DNA from: Sipunculus nudus
Taxonomy: Eukaryota; Annelida; Sipuncula; Golfingiida; Sipunculidae
DNA: 64,000 nucleotides
Assembly (NCBI GenBank): GCA_026874595.1
Contig: CM049318.1
Span: forward strand, 1,561,241 to 1,625,240
Direction: 5' to 3'
Shown here: positions 14,901-24,649 of the stretch, piece by piece
Layout of the letters: every line of letters starts with the position of its first letter
Position numbering within the stretch: position 1 is the first letter of the stretch
Notes under the pieces: model-generated
Databases searched by the model: none
Told to the model about the DNA's origin: nothing
Seen by the model: the letters and a program-made list of their open reading frames with translations, nothing else
Position numbers and translations under genes: made by a program

Positions 14901-15907
14901 GGGTCAGATTCTGCAACACTCGGCAGCGTGAAATGTCTATGGGAATGAATAAAGAACTCAGTGTTTTTTTTTGTTTTTTTTTTCTGTTAACAAATAATTT
15001 TAATTTATTCTTAAAGCAATCCTAACATTACAATACACTTAATCAATACAATAACACACTATAACAACAGCATTACAGTAAATCAATACAATTTCACAGT
15101 ATAGTAAATAAAGTGTACAGTACCTGGGTACCACCACTGTCACAGCGGCAACAAGTCATTTAAAACGTATTATCCAGATGAACAGTTCACATAAATCTCC
15201 TCAGAGAATAATAGTCCAATTAAATCACAAAATCAATATGTTGTAATCAAAAAGTGAAGTTCTTGTAATAATCCCGAAATCAAACTAAAGACAGGCCTCA
15301 CTATATCTGCATAGGGTTCGTATAATCCCTGACACTACTGCAATTATTGGAAAGGTCCAAAACTGACTCACACTCCGGAGCTCCTTCGTGTCCGCTGGAA
15401 TATTTTTCTCTCCTCTAAGACACAGTCCCTATTTATAACTTTTCATCCGAAAACTCTAGAATCTACTATTTCACGAACAATTCCAGAGAACCCAACAATA
15501 CATAATACACACGCTCAAAGAACATTACAAGACACGCGCTCATTTAGCGCGACCAGCCGGGAAAGTTCCAGATTAGTATGAGCGCTGTGTTTCTACACTC
15601 CGCGAGAGTTCAGCAGGTGCGGTTATTTATAGCAGCGCACAAGGTTTGCGCTTGACACGAAACTGAATGCCTATAGACACATGTACCCCATTAAAAGAGA
15701 CACCGGTAACATTATATGCTGACAGCATCATGCTAACACGCTGATGGAATCACGCTGATACGCAGAAACATCACGCCCAAACGCACATGGCATCACACTA
15801 ACACGCTAACGGCATCATGCTCGCCTTCTTGAAAAGGCAGGAATATACATCCCTACTTACTTACCCGGTGAAAAGGACAATGCTGAAACGGCGCAGCAGC
15901 GGTTCAT
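2755..15907 (-). CDS. Four-span membrane protein gene, six coding exons (family not recognised)
   Basis: Joining exons 15907-15865, 13346-13263, 10755-10609, 9837-9706, 7272-6910 and 2900-2755 on the minus strand gives one open frame of 304 residues ending in TAA. Every junction is GT/AG and every intron is phase 1, which is strong evidence for a real gene. Predicted membrane segments lie at about residues 15-36, 61-83, 102-122 and 265-288. The loop between spans 2 and 3 is strongly basic (KAKRSRR), so it is probably cytoplasmic; this places both termini inside the cell. The large loop between spans 3 and 4 (about 140 residues) would be extracellular; it has several cysteines and two N-glycosylation sequons (NLT, NIT). 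The layout resembles tetraspanins, but the CCG motif of their large loop is absent, so it is not assigned to that family. The C-terminal tail is short and cytoplasmic. Function is unknown; adhesion, channel or scaffold roles are all possible. The assembly is seen in sequence, topology is inferred. Confidence 0.85.
3393..3562 (-). mobile_element. Interspersed repeat family H, fragment
   Basis: 170 bp matching the right-hand end of the other copies (ATTTAAGAATTTGTGTGATT to AAACCATAGTATCCCGACTT), inside intron 5 of the four-span gene. Confidence 0.65.
4140..4255. repeat. Poly-G and poly-C runs flanking about 80 bp
   Basis: A run of 12 G near 4148-4159 and a run of about 18 C near 4236-4253 followed by GGGGGG. 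Such runs are prone to length error in assembly and may form G-quadruplex or i-motif structures. Confidence 0.7.
4263..6385. repeat. Tandem satellite, unit about 180 bp, about 12 copies
   Basis: Each unit contains a variant of GTACGGACTTTTTTTCGCAA, then TGCCTGCAGATA, CAGTTACAGATCGAGTT, GACCTACTTTTGACCGTTTTA and TTCATGAAAAATAGAAATTT. Units start near 4275, 4457, 4637, 4816, 4997, 5176 and onward to 6239. Divergence rises towards the right end. Confidence 0.9.
4263..6450 (+). mobile_element. Non-autonomous Helitron-like element with internal satellite
   Basis: About 12 tandem units of roughly 180 bp are followed by a 3' end with hairpin GTGTCG-TTC-CGACAC at 6430-6444, then ATCTAG at 6445-6450 and a T run. 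That is a textbook Helitron 3' terminus. Non-autonomous Helitrons with central tandem repeats are known from bivalves and other animals. The 5' end was not defined; a G-run and a C-run lie just before the array. No helicase frame is present. Confidence 0.6.
6910..7272 (-). CDS. Exon 5 of the four-span gene (large extracellular loop)
   Basis: 363 nt from acceptor TTCGTTACAG to donor CCAG|GTAAAG. It encodes about 120 residues with no hydrophobic span, with cysteines in ICSS, LCVT, PCDV and IPCSS and sequons NLT and NIT. Its first 11 bases are also part of the 56-bp tandem array in the preceding intron. Confidence 0.88.
7262..8995. repeat. 56-bp tandem array, about 31 copies, seeded by a splice acceptor
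   Basis: The unit contains CGACACCATCTGTAACG, ATATAACTGTAGTCACACC and TTACACAGCGGTTA. The first unit overlaps the start of exon 5 of the four-span gene: each unit carries on the minus strand CGTTACAG|ATGGTGTCGTG, the real acceptor plus 11 exon bases. The array fills most of intron 4. Confidence 0.95.
9000..9369. other. Intron 4 sequence between the two arrays
   Basis: Unique-looking sequence separating the acceptor array from the donor array. No exon is seen. Confidence 0.6.
9370..9730. repeat. 77-87 bp tandem array of an exon end with its splice donor, five copies
   Basis: The end of exon 4 and its donor are repeated four more times downstream in intron 4. On the minus strand each copy reads about TACGGGGCCTTCAAG, TTCTGTAAACCAG, then GT. 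Donor positions (last exon base) are 9706 (real), 9629, 9549, 9462 and 9382. All keep GT. Confidence 0.92.
9706..9837 (-). CDS. Exon 4 of the four-span gene (membrane span 3)
   Basis: 132 nt from acceptor TGATATTTTCAG to donor CCAG|GTAGATG. It encodes the basic AKRSRRAWEP, a hydrophobic segment (FLVGDLLFLLGVLVVIMI) and the start of the large loop ending in FKFCKP. The last part of this exon and its donor are repeated four more times downstream in the intron. Confidence 0.85.
10609..10755 (-). CDS. Exon 3 of the four-span gene (membrane span 2)
   Basis: 147 nt between acceptor TGTCATTTCAG and donor GTAAGTGC. It begins with the acidic stretch LSHEDELP, then a hydrophobic segment (MLLATLIITIPLVLVSVPVW), then KWLTRDP. 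Phase 1 on both sides. Confidence 0.85.
11558..12705 (-). mobile_element. Interspersed repeat family H, copy 2 (Helitron-like end)
   Basis: Read on the minus strand this copy ends in a small hairpin (GCACC-TGC-GGTGC) about 10 nt before CTAG, followed by T. A hairpin then CTRR at an A/T target is the hallmark of Helitron 3' ends. The other end carries a GC-rich GCGGCGGCGGCGCGACCG block. It lies in intron 2 of the four-span gene. No Rep/Hel coding region is present, so it is non-autonomous. Confidence 0.6.
13263..13346 (-). CDS. Exon 2 of the four-span gene (membrane span 1)
   Basis: 84 nt between acceptor TTTTGATTTTGTAG and donor GTAAGTAG. It encodes the first hydrophobic segment (LVIIGSFVANGIFWLLFHIV) followed by the basic, cysteine-containing PARRCYE. 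It starts with two bases and ends with one base of split codons. Confidence 0.85.
13517..15711 (-). mobile_element. Collapsed LTR retrotransposon in intron 1 of the four-span gene
   Basis: Two diverged LTR-like copies, 13517-14208 and 14896-15711, run in the same direction with TGTTAC...TAACA-type ends. They share a TATAAAT promoter-like block, AATTGCAGTAGTG and an A/T-rich 3' part. Directly inside the upstream LTR lies TGGGGGCTAGTTCGGGATC (14889-14871), similar to a tRNA-Pro primer-binding site. The interior is only about 690 bp with no gag or pol, so this is a deletion derivative. A third LTR fragment lies at 14612-14680. No clear target-site duplication was found. Confidence 0.7.
15715..15830. 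repeat. Short degenerate tandem (CACGCTGATGG-like)
   Basis: Repeated variants of ATCATGCTAACACGCTGATG over about 110 bp, directly upstream of the first exon of the four-span gene on the transcript's intron side. Confidence 0.45.
15865..15907 (-). CDS. Exon 1 (start exon) of the four-span gene
   Basis: ATG at 15907-15905 opens 14 codons (MNRCCAVSALSFSP) plus one base, followed by the donor GTAAGTAAG. The leftover base joins exon 2 in phase. It was found by searching for a start exon ending in phase 1 upstream of the first membrane exon. A TATA-like box and CCAAT lie just upstream, supporting this start. Confidence 0.7.
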
Positions 15908-15909
15908 TC

Positions 15910-15962
15910 TGACGTCAAAGATAACTCATTGGTTTTACCTACAAATGTTACAAATATATAAT
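15910..15962 (-). promoter_or_regulatory. Candidate core promoter of the four-span gene
   Basis: On the minus strand a TATA-like TATATATT lies near 15962-15954, a CCAAT pentamer follows, and a perfect TGACGTCA (CRE/ATF site) occupies 15910-15917, a few bases before the ATG. This implies a very short 5' leader. The motifs are seen directly; promoter function is inferred. Confidence 0.4.
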
Positions 15963-16439
15963 CTCCGAATTGGATTAATACTTAAACGATACACTTATTT
16001 ATTCGGTCAATAAGATTGAATAGCTTCATAACACATGCGCAAGCTCACTCACTTATATAAGATGCCATGCACACATATGCAGGAATTAAGATATTGTTTA
16101 TATGCCACCGCCCCATCGTAACCGTTGAAACCTGGCATGCTACACATTTTCTTTCATTTTACAACTACGACATTCAATGATAACTGGATATGCAAAAGTA
16201 TGGGCTGTTAGATAATAAAAAGGGCATCTACCATTCAAAATTACTCCTAAAAATAATATCTATCAGCTTCGCCCAGACAATTCAGTTTCACATAACCAGG
16301 CATATATATATATTGGTTATAGCCCAGTAAAATGTTATGCATCATGTAAGGTTTCATGTAGTCCTAGGGATAAGGGGGGTCGTGTGTGCAATCATATGTC
16401 CCCTAATTAAGACTTCTGATCCAGGTAGGATAACCCTTA

Positions 16440-18060
16440 GGGGAGTAAAAAAACTTGGGTAGGCATCCTGGATGGCGGTCAAAATGGCCACCGAACCATT
16501 GGATCATACATAACTCGAAAAGTGATTGAGGTAGCGGATTGATTTTGGTGTCTTCGCCCATGTTTTCAGGGTCAAGGAATCTATTGAAACCATTTCCAAG
16601 ACAATACGTTATTGGTATAAGGTTAACTGACATGCAAAGCTACATCCACCTATCCAGCTTCCACGCTCCACATGCGGGCAGGTCGGTAATATATAGTCAA
16701 ACTCTAGGCTACAACCGCATATGTTCAGAGAAAACAGATAGGGTTCATCACACACAACAGCTCAGATCTGTATTCCGAAAATTGGGATACATAGCACTAA
16801 CAATAGACCAGGAAATGAAGAAGGTCATCAACATCCCTCGAGAAATACTACTGAAACCAAGAAATAAAACTCCAAATTCTCGTGTGCCATTAGTTGTCAC
16901 ATATAACCCATCCCCGCGACCATTAGTTAAATCCTACAGACAGACAATGAACTGAGAGAAATTGTTAGTACAATACCTATGGTGACATATAGACAACCCA
17001 AAAACCTCAGACAGACCCTGTCAGGAACAAAGTAACACCTAATGAGAGAAACGATGGCACATACCCCTGCAACAAAGCCAGATGCAAAACATGTGCTATA
17101 ATAACACAAGGAGAAACTTTAAACATTGATAATTGTCCTATAGGGTACGAGAACATTTCAGCTGTAAGTCGAGGGGAGTGGTGTATCGTATACAATGCAG
17201 GATCCATTACAAAGACTAAACAAAGGACTCAACTATTTTAGACTATGTACATACATGTTGATTTTTTATACCAATACACAACACAACAATTGAAAACTGG
17301 GAACACTCCCTTGCTTTTAAGGATCAGTAACCACTTCACTGAATACCTGCTACCTGGAAATCATGATCACTAATCCACCAATTACCTAATTCAGCCAGCA
17401 CCGATACAACTCAACAATAGTCCCGACAAGCTATGCCATAATCCTTGTCAACTGATCCACACTGGGAATAGCTCCATTTACACCTGGAGGGGGTCGAGCA
17501 CCCGAAAGCTTGTGTACAAGAACCTACAAACAGCTAGTCTTCTTTAAAAGGTGTCAACCATTCACATTACTTTTTGTAATACCTTATTGGGTTATGGTGT
17601 TATTCAATATTGCTTCCAATATGGCCGCCGTACCATTGAATCGCGTATGTCAAGCCCAGATGTAAAGGTAATTGGTTGATTTTGGTGTTAACGCCGATGC
17701 TTTTAGGGTCAAAAAGTCTATATTGAAATTACTTTCAAGACTCTTCTATTTTTGGTTATGATGATATTTAATATGGCCTTAAACGGCTGCCAATATGGCC
17801 ATTTTACATATGATCATGTATTGCACGCCAAGGAATAGAGGTAGGAGATTGCTTTTGGTATTTTTGCCTATGTTGTCAGGGTCAAAGAATCTACTGAAAC
17901 CAACTCCAAGACAATACCGTATTTGGTTATGGTGATATTCAATATGGCTGCCAATATGGCTATTGTTCAGATGAATCATGTCTGACAAGCCAAGGAATTA
18001 AGGTTGGGGTTTGAGTTTAGTATCTTTGCCGATGTTTTCAATGTCAACATACAAAGTACT
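16440..18060. repeat. 165-bp tandem repeat, about four units, interrupted by the PLE
   Basis: Units contain AATATGGCTGCCAATATGGC, TTTTCAGGGTCAA and CTACTGAAACC. They occur at about 16490-16615, 17590-17760, 17760-17930 and 17930-18060, with the PLE in the first. Confidence 0.75.
16616..17577 (+). mobile_element. 5'-truncated Penelope-like element (PLE)
   Basis: The plus strand carries broken frames typical of the C-terminal part of a PLE reverse transcriptase: HAGRSVIYSQTLGYNRIC, VPLVVTYNPSP, TYRQPKNLRQTL and a cysteine cluster YPCNKARCKTC. The GIY-YIG endonuclease that should follow is missing or degraded. The insertion sits in a 165-bp tandem repeat and is flanked by near-identical 13-bp copies, AATACGTTATTGG (16603-16615) and AATACCTTATTGG (17578-17590), a convincing target-site duplication. 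Frames are interrupted, so it is inactive. Confidence 0.8.
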
Positions 18061-18099
18061 GATAAATTATTACTTTCTGTATAGCTATAGTTTTTCCCC

Positions 18100-19370
18100 G
18101 AAGCGAACATTCCATGGCCGTTTGACCCCTGCTGACCTCAGTATTGATATATAATACATCATATATCTCATATACATAAATAATATGTCATATCAGCTTA
18201 ACTACCATGACATTATATTTGATGCGTACATTATTAATTTATGTCATAAACTTTTGGAGTTACAACTATTTTAAATAACCCGACAATTAACTAACAAGTT
18301 GTTTCTCGAAAAATTATTAAACGTTGCACAACGTCAATGTTGTTTGATCACGTTCATTAATTTGAGTTATCTTTATATTTATATGATCCAGAACCTATTC
18401 CAGGCCATAATTTGATCTATATTCATCACGCAGAATAATTATGATTCGCCAGTTTTCTATTTTTTGGCCGAGGCTAAAAGTCATGCCCTTTTGACCGCTT
18501 TACTGGCTTTGGTTGCATACAATATATATTATCTTAACCAGTATGGCCAATTCAACAATATGATGGGTATTTTATTGTTCTAGATTCAACATTGATGGAG
18601 TTATGGTCATTTAAATTCCTCCTACCTCTAATATGCCGTTTTTCATAAAATCCTTAATATTGCACCAATATCTTTTGTTCAGGTGCTTTTATTTGAGTAA
18701 ACCTTGAACATAACAGAAATCCACATCAGGCATAATCAATAAATTGATCATTAAATTTTATCCAATTTCTCCATGCAGTGAAATAATGAGTCGTCAGTTA
18801 TTAGATGTTGGACATAGGGAAAATCTCATGATCTTTTTACCCTTGTTGACCTCAATTTTGTCCTTATTTGCATATTTTATATATAATCTGAACGAACTTG
18901 GTAAATGGAACAGTTTGGTGGGTATTTTATTGTTCTAGGTAAACACTGATGGACTTATGGTCATTTCAATATCCCCTACCCCTAATATGGCGTTTCTCAC
19001 AAAATCCTTAATATTGCACCAATGTATTTTGTTCAGGTGCTTTTATTTTGAGTTATTCTTGAACATGTGTGAGCCAAAACATTCCATGTGTGATATAAAC
19101 CCACCTCAGGCCATAATTTGACATTTTGGTCTCATTCCGCCATGCAGAGGAATATTGAGGGGTCAATTCTAGATTTTGGACATGGGGGAAAATATCATGA
19201 CCTTTTGACCCCTGTTGACCTCTATTGACTTTATTTGCATATTTCATATTTCATCTGAACGGGCTTGATAAATTTAATAATTTGATGGGTACTTCGTTAT
19301 TCTGGGTTAATAAGTTATGAAGTTATTGTAATTTTAATTTTCCCTACCCCTAAAATATGTCTTCAGTTGT
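18100..19370. repeat. About 350-bp tandem repeat, about 3.5 units
   Basis: Units share CATGACCTTTTGACCCCTGT, GATGGGTATTTTATTGTTCT and TTCAGGTGCTTTTATTT, recurring near 18480, 18820 and 19190. No coding potential is seen. Confidence 0.75.
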
Positions 19371-19697
19371 TATATAGTGTAAAAAAAAAGTCCTGGAACC
19401 ACTAGTGAGTCCCAGTTTATTCAATGTTAACATCCTTAAAATCAAAGTATAGGCACACAGCATTAAAAAAAGGTTCAGCTGATTAGTAGGGGGGGGGGGT
19501 CAAGGTGAGTCCTTCCAGCCCAAGGATTATATAACATAGTGCAACAGTGCTGTGATTGATCTTCGAGTTTGACAATACTCATGAACATATATATCGGCTT
19601 ACAATAGTGGTTTTATGGAATTCCGGCGACTGTAAACTTACTCCTGAGAGGAAAAATTGAACTTTAATTATTATATTAAACAGGCCGCTTTTTACAA

Positions 19698-19781
19698 AAA
19701 ATTCCAGCGAACCGGAGACCTAAGGATAATTGCGTGTATTACCTCTACAGTCCTCCGCTCTACCAACTGAGCTATCACGGG
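19698..19781 (-). pseudogene. tRNA-Tyr (GTA) pseudogene
   Basis: On the minus strand the 5' half (CCCGTGATAGCTCAGTTGG to GGACTGTAGA) and an intron-like insert are kept, but the T arm is rearranged (TCTCCGGTTCGCTGG) and the 3' acceptor strand is missing. The upstream flank matches that of the intact gene at 27778. Confidence 0.7.
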
Positions 19782-19850
19782 CCACGTGAACTTAAAAAAT
19801 GTGCTTTCAAACTAAATAGGCCTTTGCATGTACTATAGGCCTGTATAACA

Positions 19851-19980
19851 TTTGTTTAATTATTATTTATGAAACAGAGCCATGTTTGGGTAGTTTCAAT
19901 TCTGGTTTGTTATAATATATGTTTAATTATTATTTATGAAACAGAGCCATGTTTGGGTAGTTTTAAATTCTGGTTTATTG
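19851..19980. repeat. 65-bp direct duplication
   Basis: TTTAATTATTATTTATGAAA plus CAGAGCCATGTTTGGGTAGT occurs twice in succession (19856-19900 and 19921-19965). A diverged relative follows the tRNA-Arg copy near 24610. Confidence 0.8.
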
Positions 19981-20221
19981 TTTAACATCTCTTTCAATTT
20001 GCGCCAATGGTATTAAGGACATATACTTAGATTCTGCAATATATGACAGAGGAACTCCCGAACCTGAATCGCCAAACGTATGGCTGCTGCTAATTATTTA
20101 TTGGTGTCATTTTGAGAGAAAAACACAGTCTATTTCTGATGTTTTATCTCTAGATTCAGATGATTCCTGCCTTGAACCGCATTTATCAAATTCATCTCGG
20201 ATAAAATAGAAGGAAAATAAC

Positions 20222-20298
20222 CGAGCGTGCCAGGATTCCAACCTAGTATCTTCTGATCCGTTCGTAGTCAAACGCGTTATCCATTGCGCCACACGCCC
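20222..20298 (-). pseudogene. tRNA-Arg (ACG) pseudogene
   Basis: Minus-strand relative of the gene at 24139. A four-base insertion in the anticodon loop (CTACGAACGGA) and a changed B box (GGTTGGAATCC) should disable it, although its acceptor stem pairs well. The downstream 300 bp matches that following the copy at 24139. Confidence 0.7.
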
Positions 20299-20299
20299 G

Positions 20300-21480
20300 C
20301 ACGCAAGGTAAGGGGGCCCATCTGCTGACCCTAATAAATTTTATTTATATATTAGGGTTCTATTTATTATAAATATGTTATACAGTGAATGTGTGAAATT
20401 AAGAAATACGCAAACTTCCTAAAATTTTCACTAAATAAGTGAAATCCCCAAGTCACCCAGTAACTTGAATTTAGTGGAACTTCTAGGAAATACAAGTATT
20501 TCTAAAAATTCAGGGCCGAAAAAATTCACACTGTTTTGATGCATACATATATACTTATATAATTATCATTCATTTTACCATGGCCCAATTGTGCATCATC
20601 ATCAATACCTCTTCAAAATGCAAGTTCAGCATTGCTATTTTATACTCTTATCAAAACGATGAAGTTGGCATTCGATGTAAATATGCACTTGACTCTCTGG
20701 ACCACTGAATTTATTTAAGCCTTGATTGCGACCAGCATTTGAGAAAATAAATTAAATAAACCTTTAAACGGTTTCCTATGATTATAAAAACATTTTCTAA
20801 CCTAACATTTGAACCTTTAAACTGTTTCCTATGATTATAAGACATTTTCTAACTAATAATTTGGCCACAAAAATGTGATACTTTGAACCGATTTTACAAA
20901 ATTATTAACGCATTAATTTTTCATTTTACAAGAAATTCTGTAATTTACTGTAATCCACGCTTACATGGACTAACACTGAGGACATCCAATACTTGTGTCC
21001 AAACTACTTGTTAAGATAACACAGGCATCAAAAGCTAATTAACTTATTTAATTAGCATACTAACTAATTTGCTAAGATGACCAAGTTTAAAAATGCCATC
21101 CCTTGGTTCCCTAATGAAAGGTTTAATTCATTAGCTCGTGTTATACAATTTCACATATTTCACATATGATTGAAATGAGATGTTTTGATGATTTATCATA
21201 ACTTCTAACAATTTTTATAACTAATATGCAAATATCTTCAGTGAAATAAGCTACTTTGCAAGTTGGTAACACCCTTAAAGCGGGAATTCCCGCCCTTTAT
21301 ACTGGACTTTATGCACCTGCTGATTTAACATCATTCAGGAGACTGAAGTATTCGGCGATAGGTATTATTACGGTTTTAATCTCTCCTTGTGTTTTCATAT
21401 AGGGCTGTTCGGTGCTGACATCTTCTGCAAATAATATATAGGGTTTAAAGATTACATACATGTTTATGTACATAGGTGTG
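20300..21480. other. No supported gene
   Basis: AT-rich. A short duplication, CCTTTAAACGGTTTCCTATG / CCTTTAAACTGTTTCCTATG, occurs at 20761 and 20814. Nothing else was recognised. Confidence 0.6.
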
Positions 21481-21489
21481 TATTTATGT

Positions 21490-21503
21490 GTGTTTATATA
21501 TAT

Positions 21504-21535
<32 letters not shown>

Positions 21536-21552
21536 ATATATATATATATATA
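21490..21552. repeat. TA microsatellite
   Basis: Interrupted (TA)n run. Confidence 0.9.
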
Positions 21553-21835
21553 ATTAATTAATGTTGAGTTAGTTTGACTCTATCCGTTGGTACTACAGTG
21601 CTGTTTCGTGGGAGTAACGTTGTAGTTGCTCTTATTAGACAGGTACTATCTTGGTTGAAAAAAATAATTAATTATAAACGTTGCCATAAGGTAGAGCACA
21701 ATCATCTGGATGTACTGAATTCATGTTATGTTAACAATGCAAATGATATATAATAATGATAAAAGTAAAAGTTCTTCAATATCTTTAACATCGGTCAACC
21801 TATATTTAATTTGATTTGACAAATCTCACAATGCT

Positions 21836-23236
21836 GACTAATAGAACACTAAAGCAGCAGACAATCAGGACACTAACACAACAGACAATTAGGACACTAA
21901 CACAACAGACAATCAGGACACTAACACAACAGACAATCAGGACACTAACACAACAGACAATCAGTACACTAACACAACAGACAATCAGGACACTAACACA
22001 ACAGACAATCAGGACACTAACACAACAGACATTCAGGACACTAACACAACAGACAATCAGGACACTAACACAACAGACAATCAGGACACTAACACAACAG
22101 ACAATCAGGACACTAACACAACAGACAATCAGGACACTAACACAACAGACAATCAGGACACTAACACAACAGACAATCAGGACACTAACACAACAGACAA
22201 TCAGGACGCTAACACAACAGACAATCAGGACACTAACACAACAGACAATCAGGACACTAACACAACAGACAATCAGGACACTAACACAACAGACATTCAG
22301 GACACTAACACAACAGACAATCAGGACACTAACACAACAGACATTCAGGACACTAACACAACAGACAATCAGGACACTAACACAACAGACATTCAGGACA
22401 CTAACACAACAGACAATCAGGACACTAACACAACAGACAATCAGGACACTAACACAACAGACAATCAGGACACTAACACAACAGACAATCAGGACACTAA
22501 CACAACAGACAATCAGGACACTAACACAACAGACAATCAGGACACTAACACAACAGACAATCAGGACACTAACACAACAGACAATCAGGACACAAACACA
22601 ACAGACATTCAGGACACTAACACAACAGACAATCAGGACACTAACACAACAGACATTCAGGACACTAACACAACAGACAATCAGGACACTATCACAACAG
22701 ACAATCAGGACACTAACACAACAGACAATCAGGACACTAACACAACAGACAATCAGGACACTAACACAACAGACAATCAGGACACTAACACAACAGACAA
22801 TCAGGACACTAACACAACAGACAATCAGGACACTAACACAACAGACAATCAGGACACTAACACAACAGACAATCAGGACACTAACACAACAGACAATCAG
22901 GACACTAACACAACAGACAATCAGGACACTAACACAACAGACAATCAGGACACTAACACAACAGACAATCAGGACACTAACACAACAGACAATCAGGACA
23001 CTAACACAACAGACAATCAGGACACTAACACAACAGACAATCAGGACACTAACACAACAGACAATCAGGACACTAACACAACAGACAATCAGGACACTAT
23101 CACAACAGACAATCAGGACACTAACACAACAGACATTCAGGACACTAACACAACAGACATTCAGGACACTAACACAACAGACAATCAGGACACTAACACA
23201 ACAGACAATCAGGACACTAACACAACAGACATTCAG
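21836..23236. repeat. 24-bp minisatellite, about 58 copies
   Basis: Unit ACACTAACACAACAGACAATCAGG, with a recurrent ACATTC variant and a few single-base variants. Because 24 is divisible by three it is open in more than one frame and on both strands, giving a 475-codon frame of RTLTQQTI repeats that is an artefact of the repeat. Confidence 0.97.
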
Positions 23237-23249
23237 TGCATGAGCAGGC

Positions 23250-24045
23250 TCGTGGAAAAGTTCTATAAGCGTTATACTTATCAGGATGGACAGCTTATCA
23301 ATTTAAATAACCTTGCAAAATTTTTGAAACCCCCTTAGCTGTCAATACAGGCTTTCGCGTTGTCTGCAAATAAACGAACCGTATGTCAAAGTCCCTTCGG
23401 CATATCATGTATATAACAGAAATACCAGCAAGGTTCTAGAACTGATTCAGGGTATGACATTAATTTTATTAGAGCTTCCCCATCCATGCAGAAACCATTT
23501 ATTGTTCTTGTCAGTGACACCTTAGCTGCTTTAACTTTGGTTGGCTCACTTCATCAAAAGCTTTAGAGAAATCCATTGTTAATACATTTGTCTGTGCATC
23601 TGTTTTGGTTAAGGTTGTTAATAGTGTCACTGTAAATTTAATAAACAAATACAATCGATAAAATTAATACACAGACTGATAAAATCGGGATACTATCGTT
23701 TTAACATTGCTGCGCTGTAATTTTTACTTCAAATAGTCGAATTTCATGACCTTGAATGGGTTCATTTTGGGTGAAAATCACACTGAAGGTATCTCAATAT
23801 GGATGGATCTCAAGATTGGATGAACTGTTACAATATACATGTATCCTGTTTCATGTGTTCAAGTAATCACAGGCGCTTGAAATGCTATTAGTGTAGATTT
23901 CGGTTAAATTTGTTACTTTTCGGGGTCATTTCCTTTAAACTATTACTATTCAAGTGCCTGTGAAGTAACTGATGATGTCTATGCAATAATCCTCACGAGG
24001 AATATGGTTCTGCTAGTACCAATATGTGTGGTTACTGAATTAATA
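23250..24045. other. No supported gene; short LINE-like trace
   Basis: On the minus strand 23450-23600 has a weak reading with AFDEVSQPKLKQL. This resembles the DFSKAFD region of non-LTR reverse transcriptases but is too short to call. Confidence 0.25.
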
Positions 24046-24049
24046 ATTA

Positions 24050-24105
24050 ATATATATATATATATTTATATATATATATATATATGGAGAGAGAGAGAGA
24101 GAGAC
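24050..24105. repeat. TA then GA microsatellite
   Basis: (TA)n interrupted by TTTA, directly followed by (GA)n, 35 bp before the tRNA-Arg gene. Confidence 0.85.
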
Positions 24106-24138
24106 AGATTCTTCCGGTCAACAGAAGATTACATGTGA

Positions 24139-24211
24139 GGGCGTGTGGCGCAATGGATAACGCGTCTGACTACGAATCAGAAGATTCCAGGTTCGAATCC
24201 TGGCACGGTCG
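24139..24211 (+). tRNA. tRNA-Arg (ACG), near-intact
   Basis: 73 nt with an A box (TGGCGCAATGGATAACGCG), anticodon loop CTACGAA (ACG) and B box GGTTCGAATCC; the T and anticodon stems pair fully. The acceptor stem GGGCGTG/CACGGTC has one G-G mismatch and one G-T pair, so activity is uncertain. A T5 run follows at 24216. It sits at the head of a duplicated segment. Confidence 0.75.
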
Positions 24212-24289
24212 ATCCTTTTTCTTTTGTTTATAACTATTCGAGATTTAAGGCAATAATCCAGTGATACAACATCTGAAATAGAATGTTTT

Positions 24290-24540
24290 TTTTTCCTCTC
24301 AAAATGACGCCAATAAATAATAAGCAGCCTGACGTTTGGCGAATCAGTTACGGGAGTTCCTCTGTCACATGTTACAGGATTAGATTTAGCCGAGATTTAA
24401 GGTATAATCCAGAGAAACAATATCTGAAATAATGTGTTTTTTTTTCCTCTAAAAATGACGCCACTAAATAATAAGCAGCCTGACGTTTGGTGAACTAGGT
24501 TCGCGAGTTCCTCTGTCACATGTTACAAAATCTAAGTATA
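24290..24540. repeat. Tandem duplication downstream of tRNA-Arg, also present inverted at 20035-20120
   Basis: A block with AAATGACGCCAATAAATAAT and GGGAGTTCCTCTGTCACATG occurs twice here and once on the minus strand beside the tRNA-Arg pseudogene. It belongs to a tRNA-linked segment rather than a gene. Confidence 0.75.
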
Positions 24541-24649
24541 TGTCCTTAAAATTATTGGCGCAAATTGAAAGAGATGTCAAAATTATATACCAGAATTTAA
24601 AACGGTCAAAACGCGGCTCTTTTTCTGAGATATAAATAAATCATATGAT

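Noticed and set aside
21816-23243. 475-codon frame of RTLTQQTI repeats as a gene
   Set aside because: The 24-bp unit is a multiple of three and is open in other frames and on the other strand; unit variants change amino acids freely and the frame ends right after the array.
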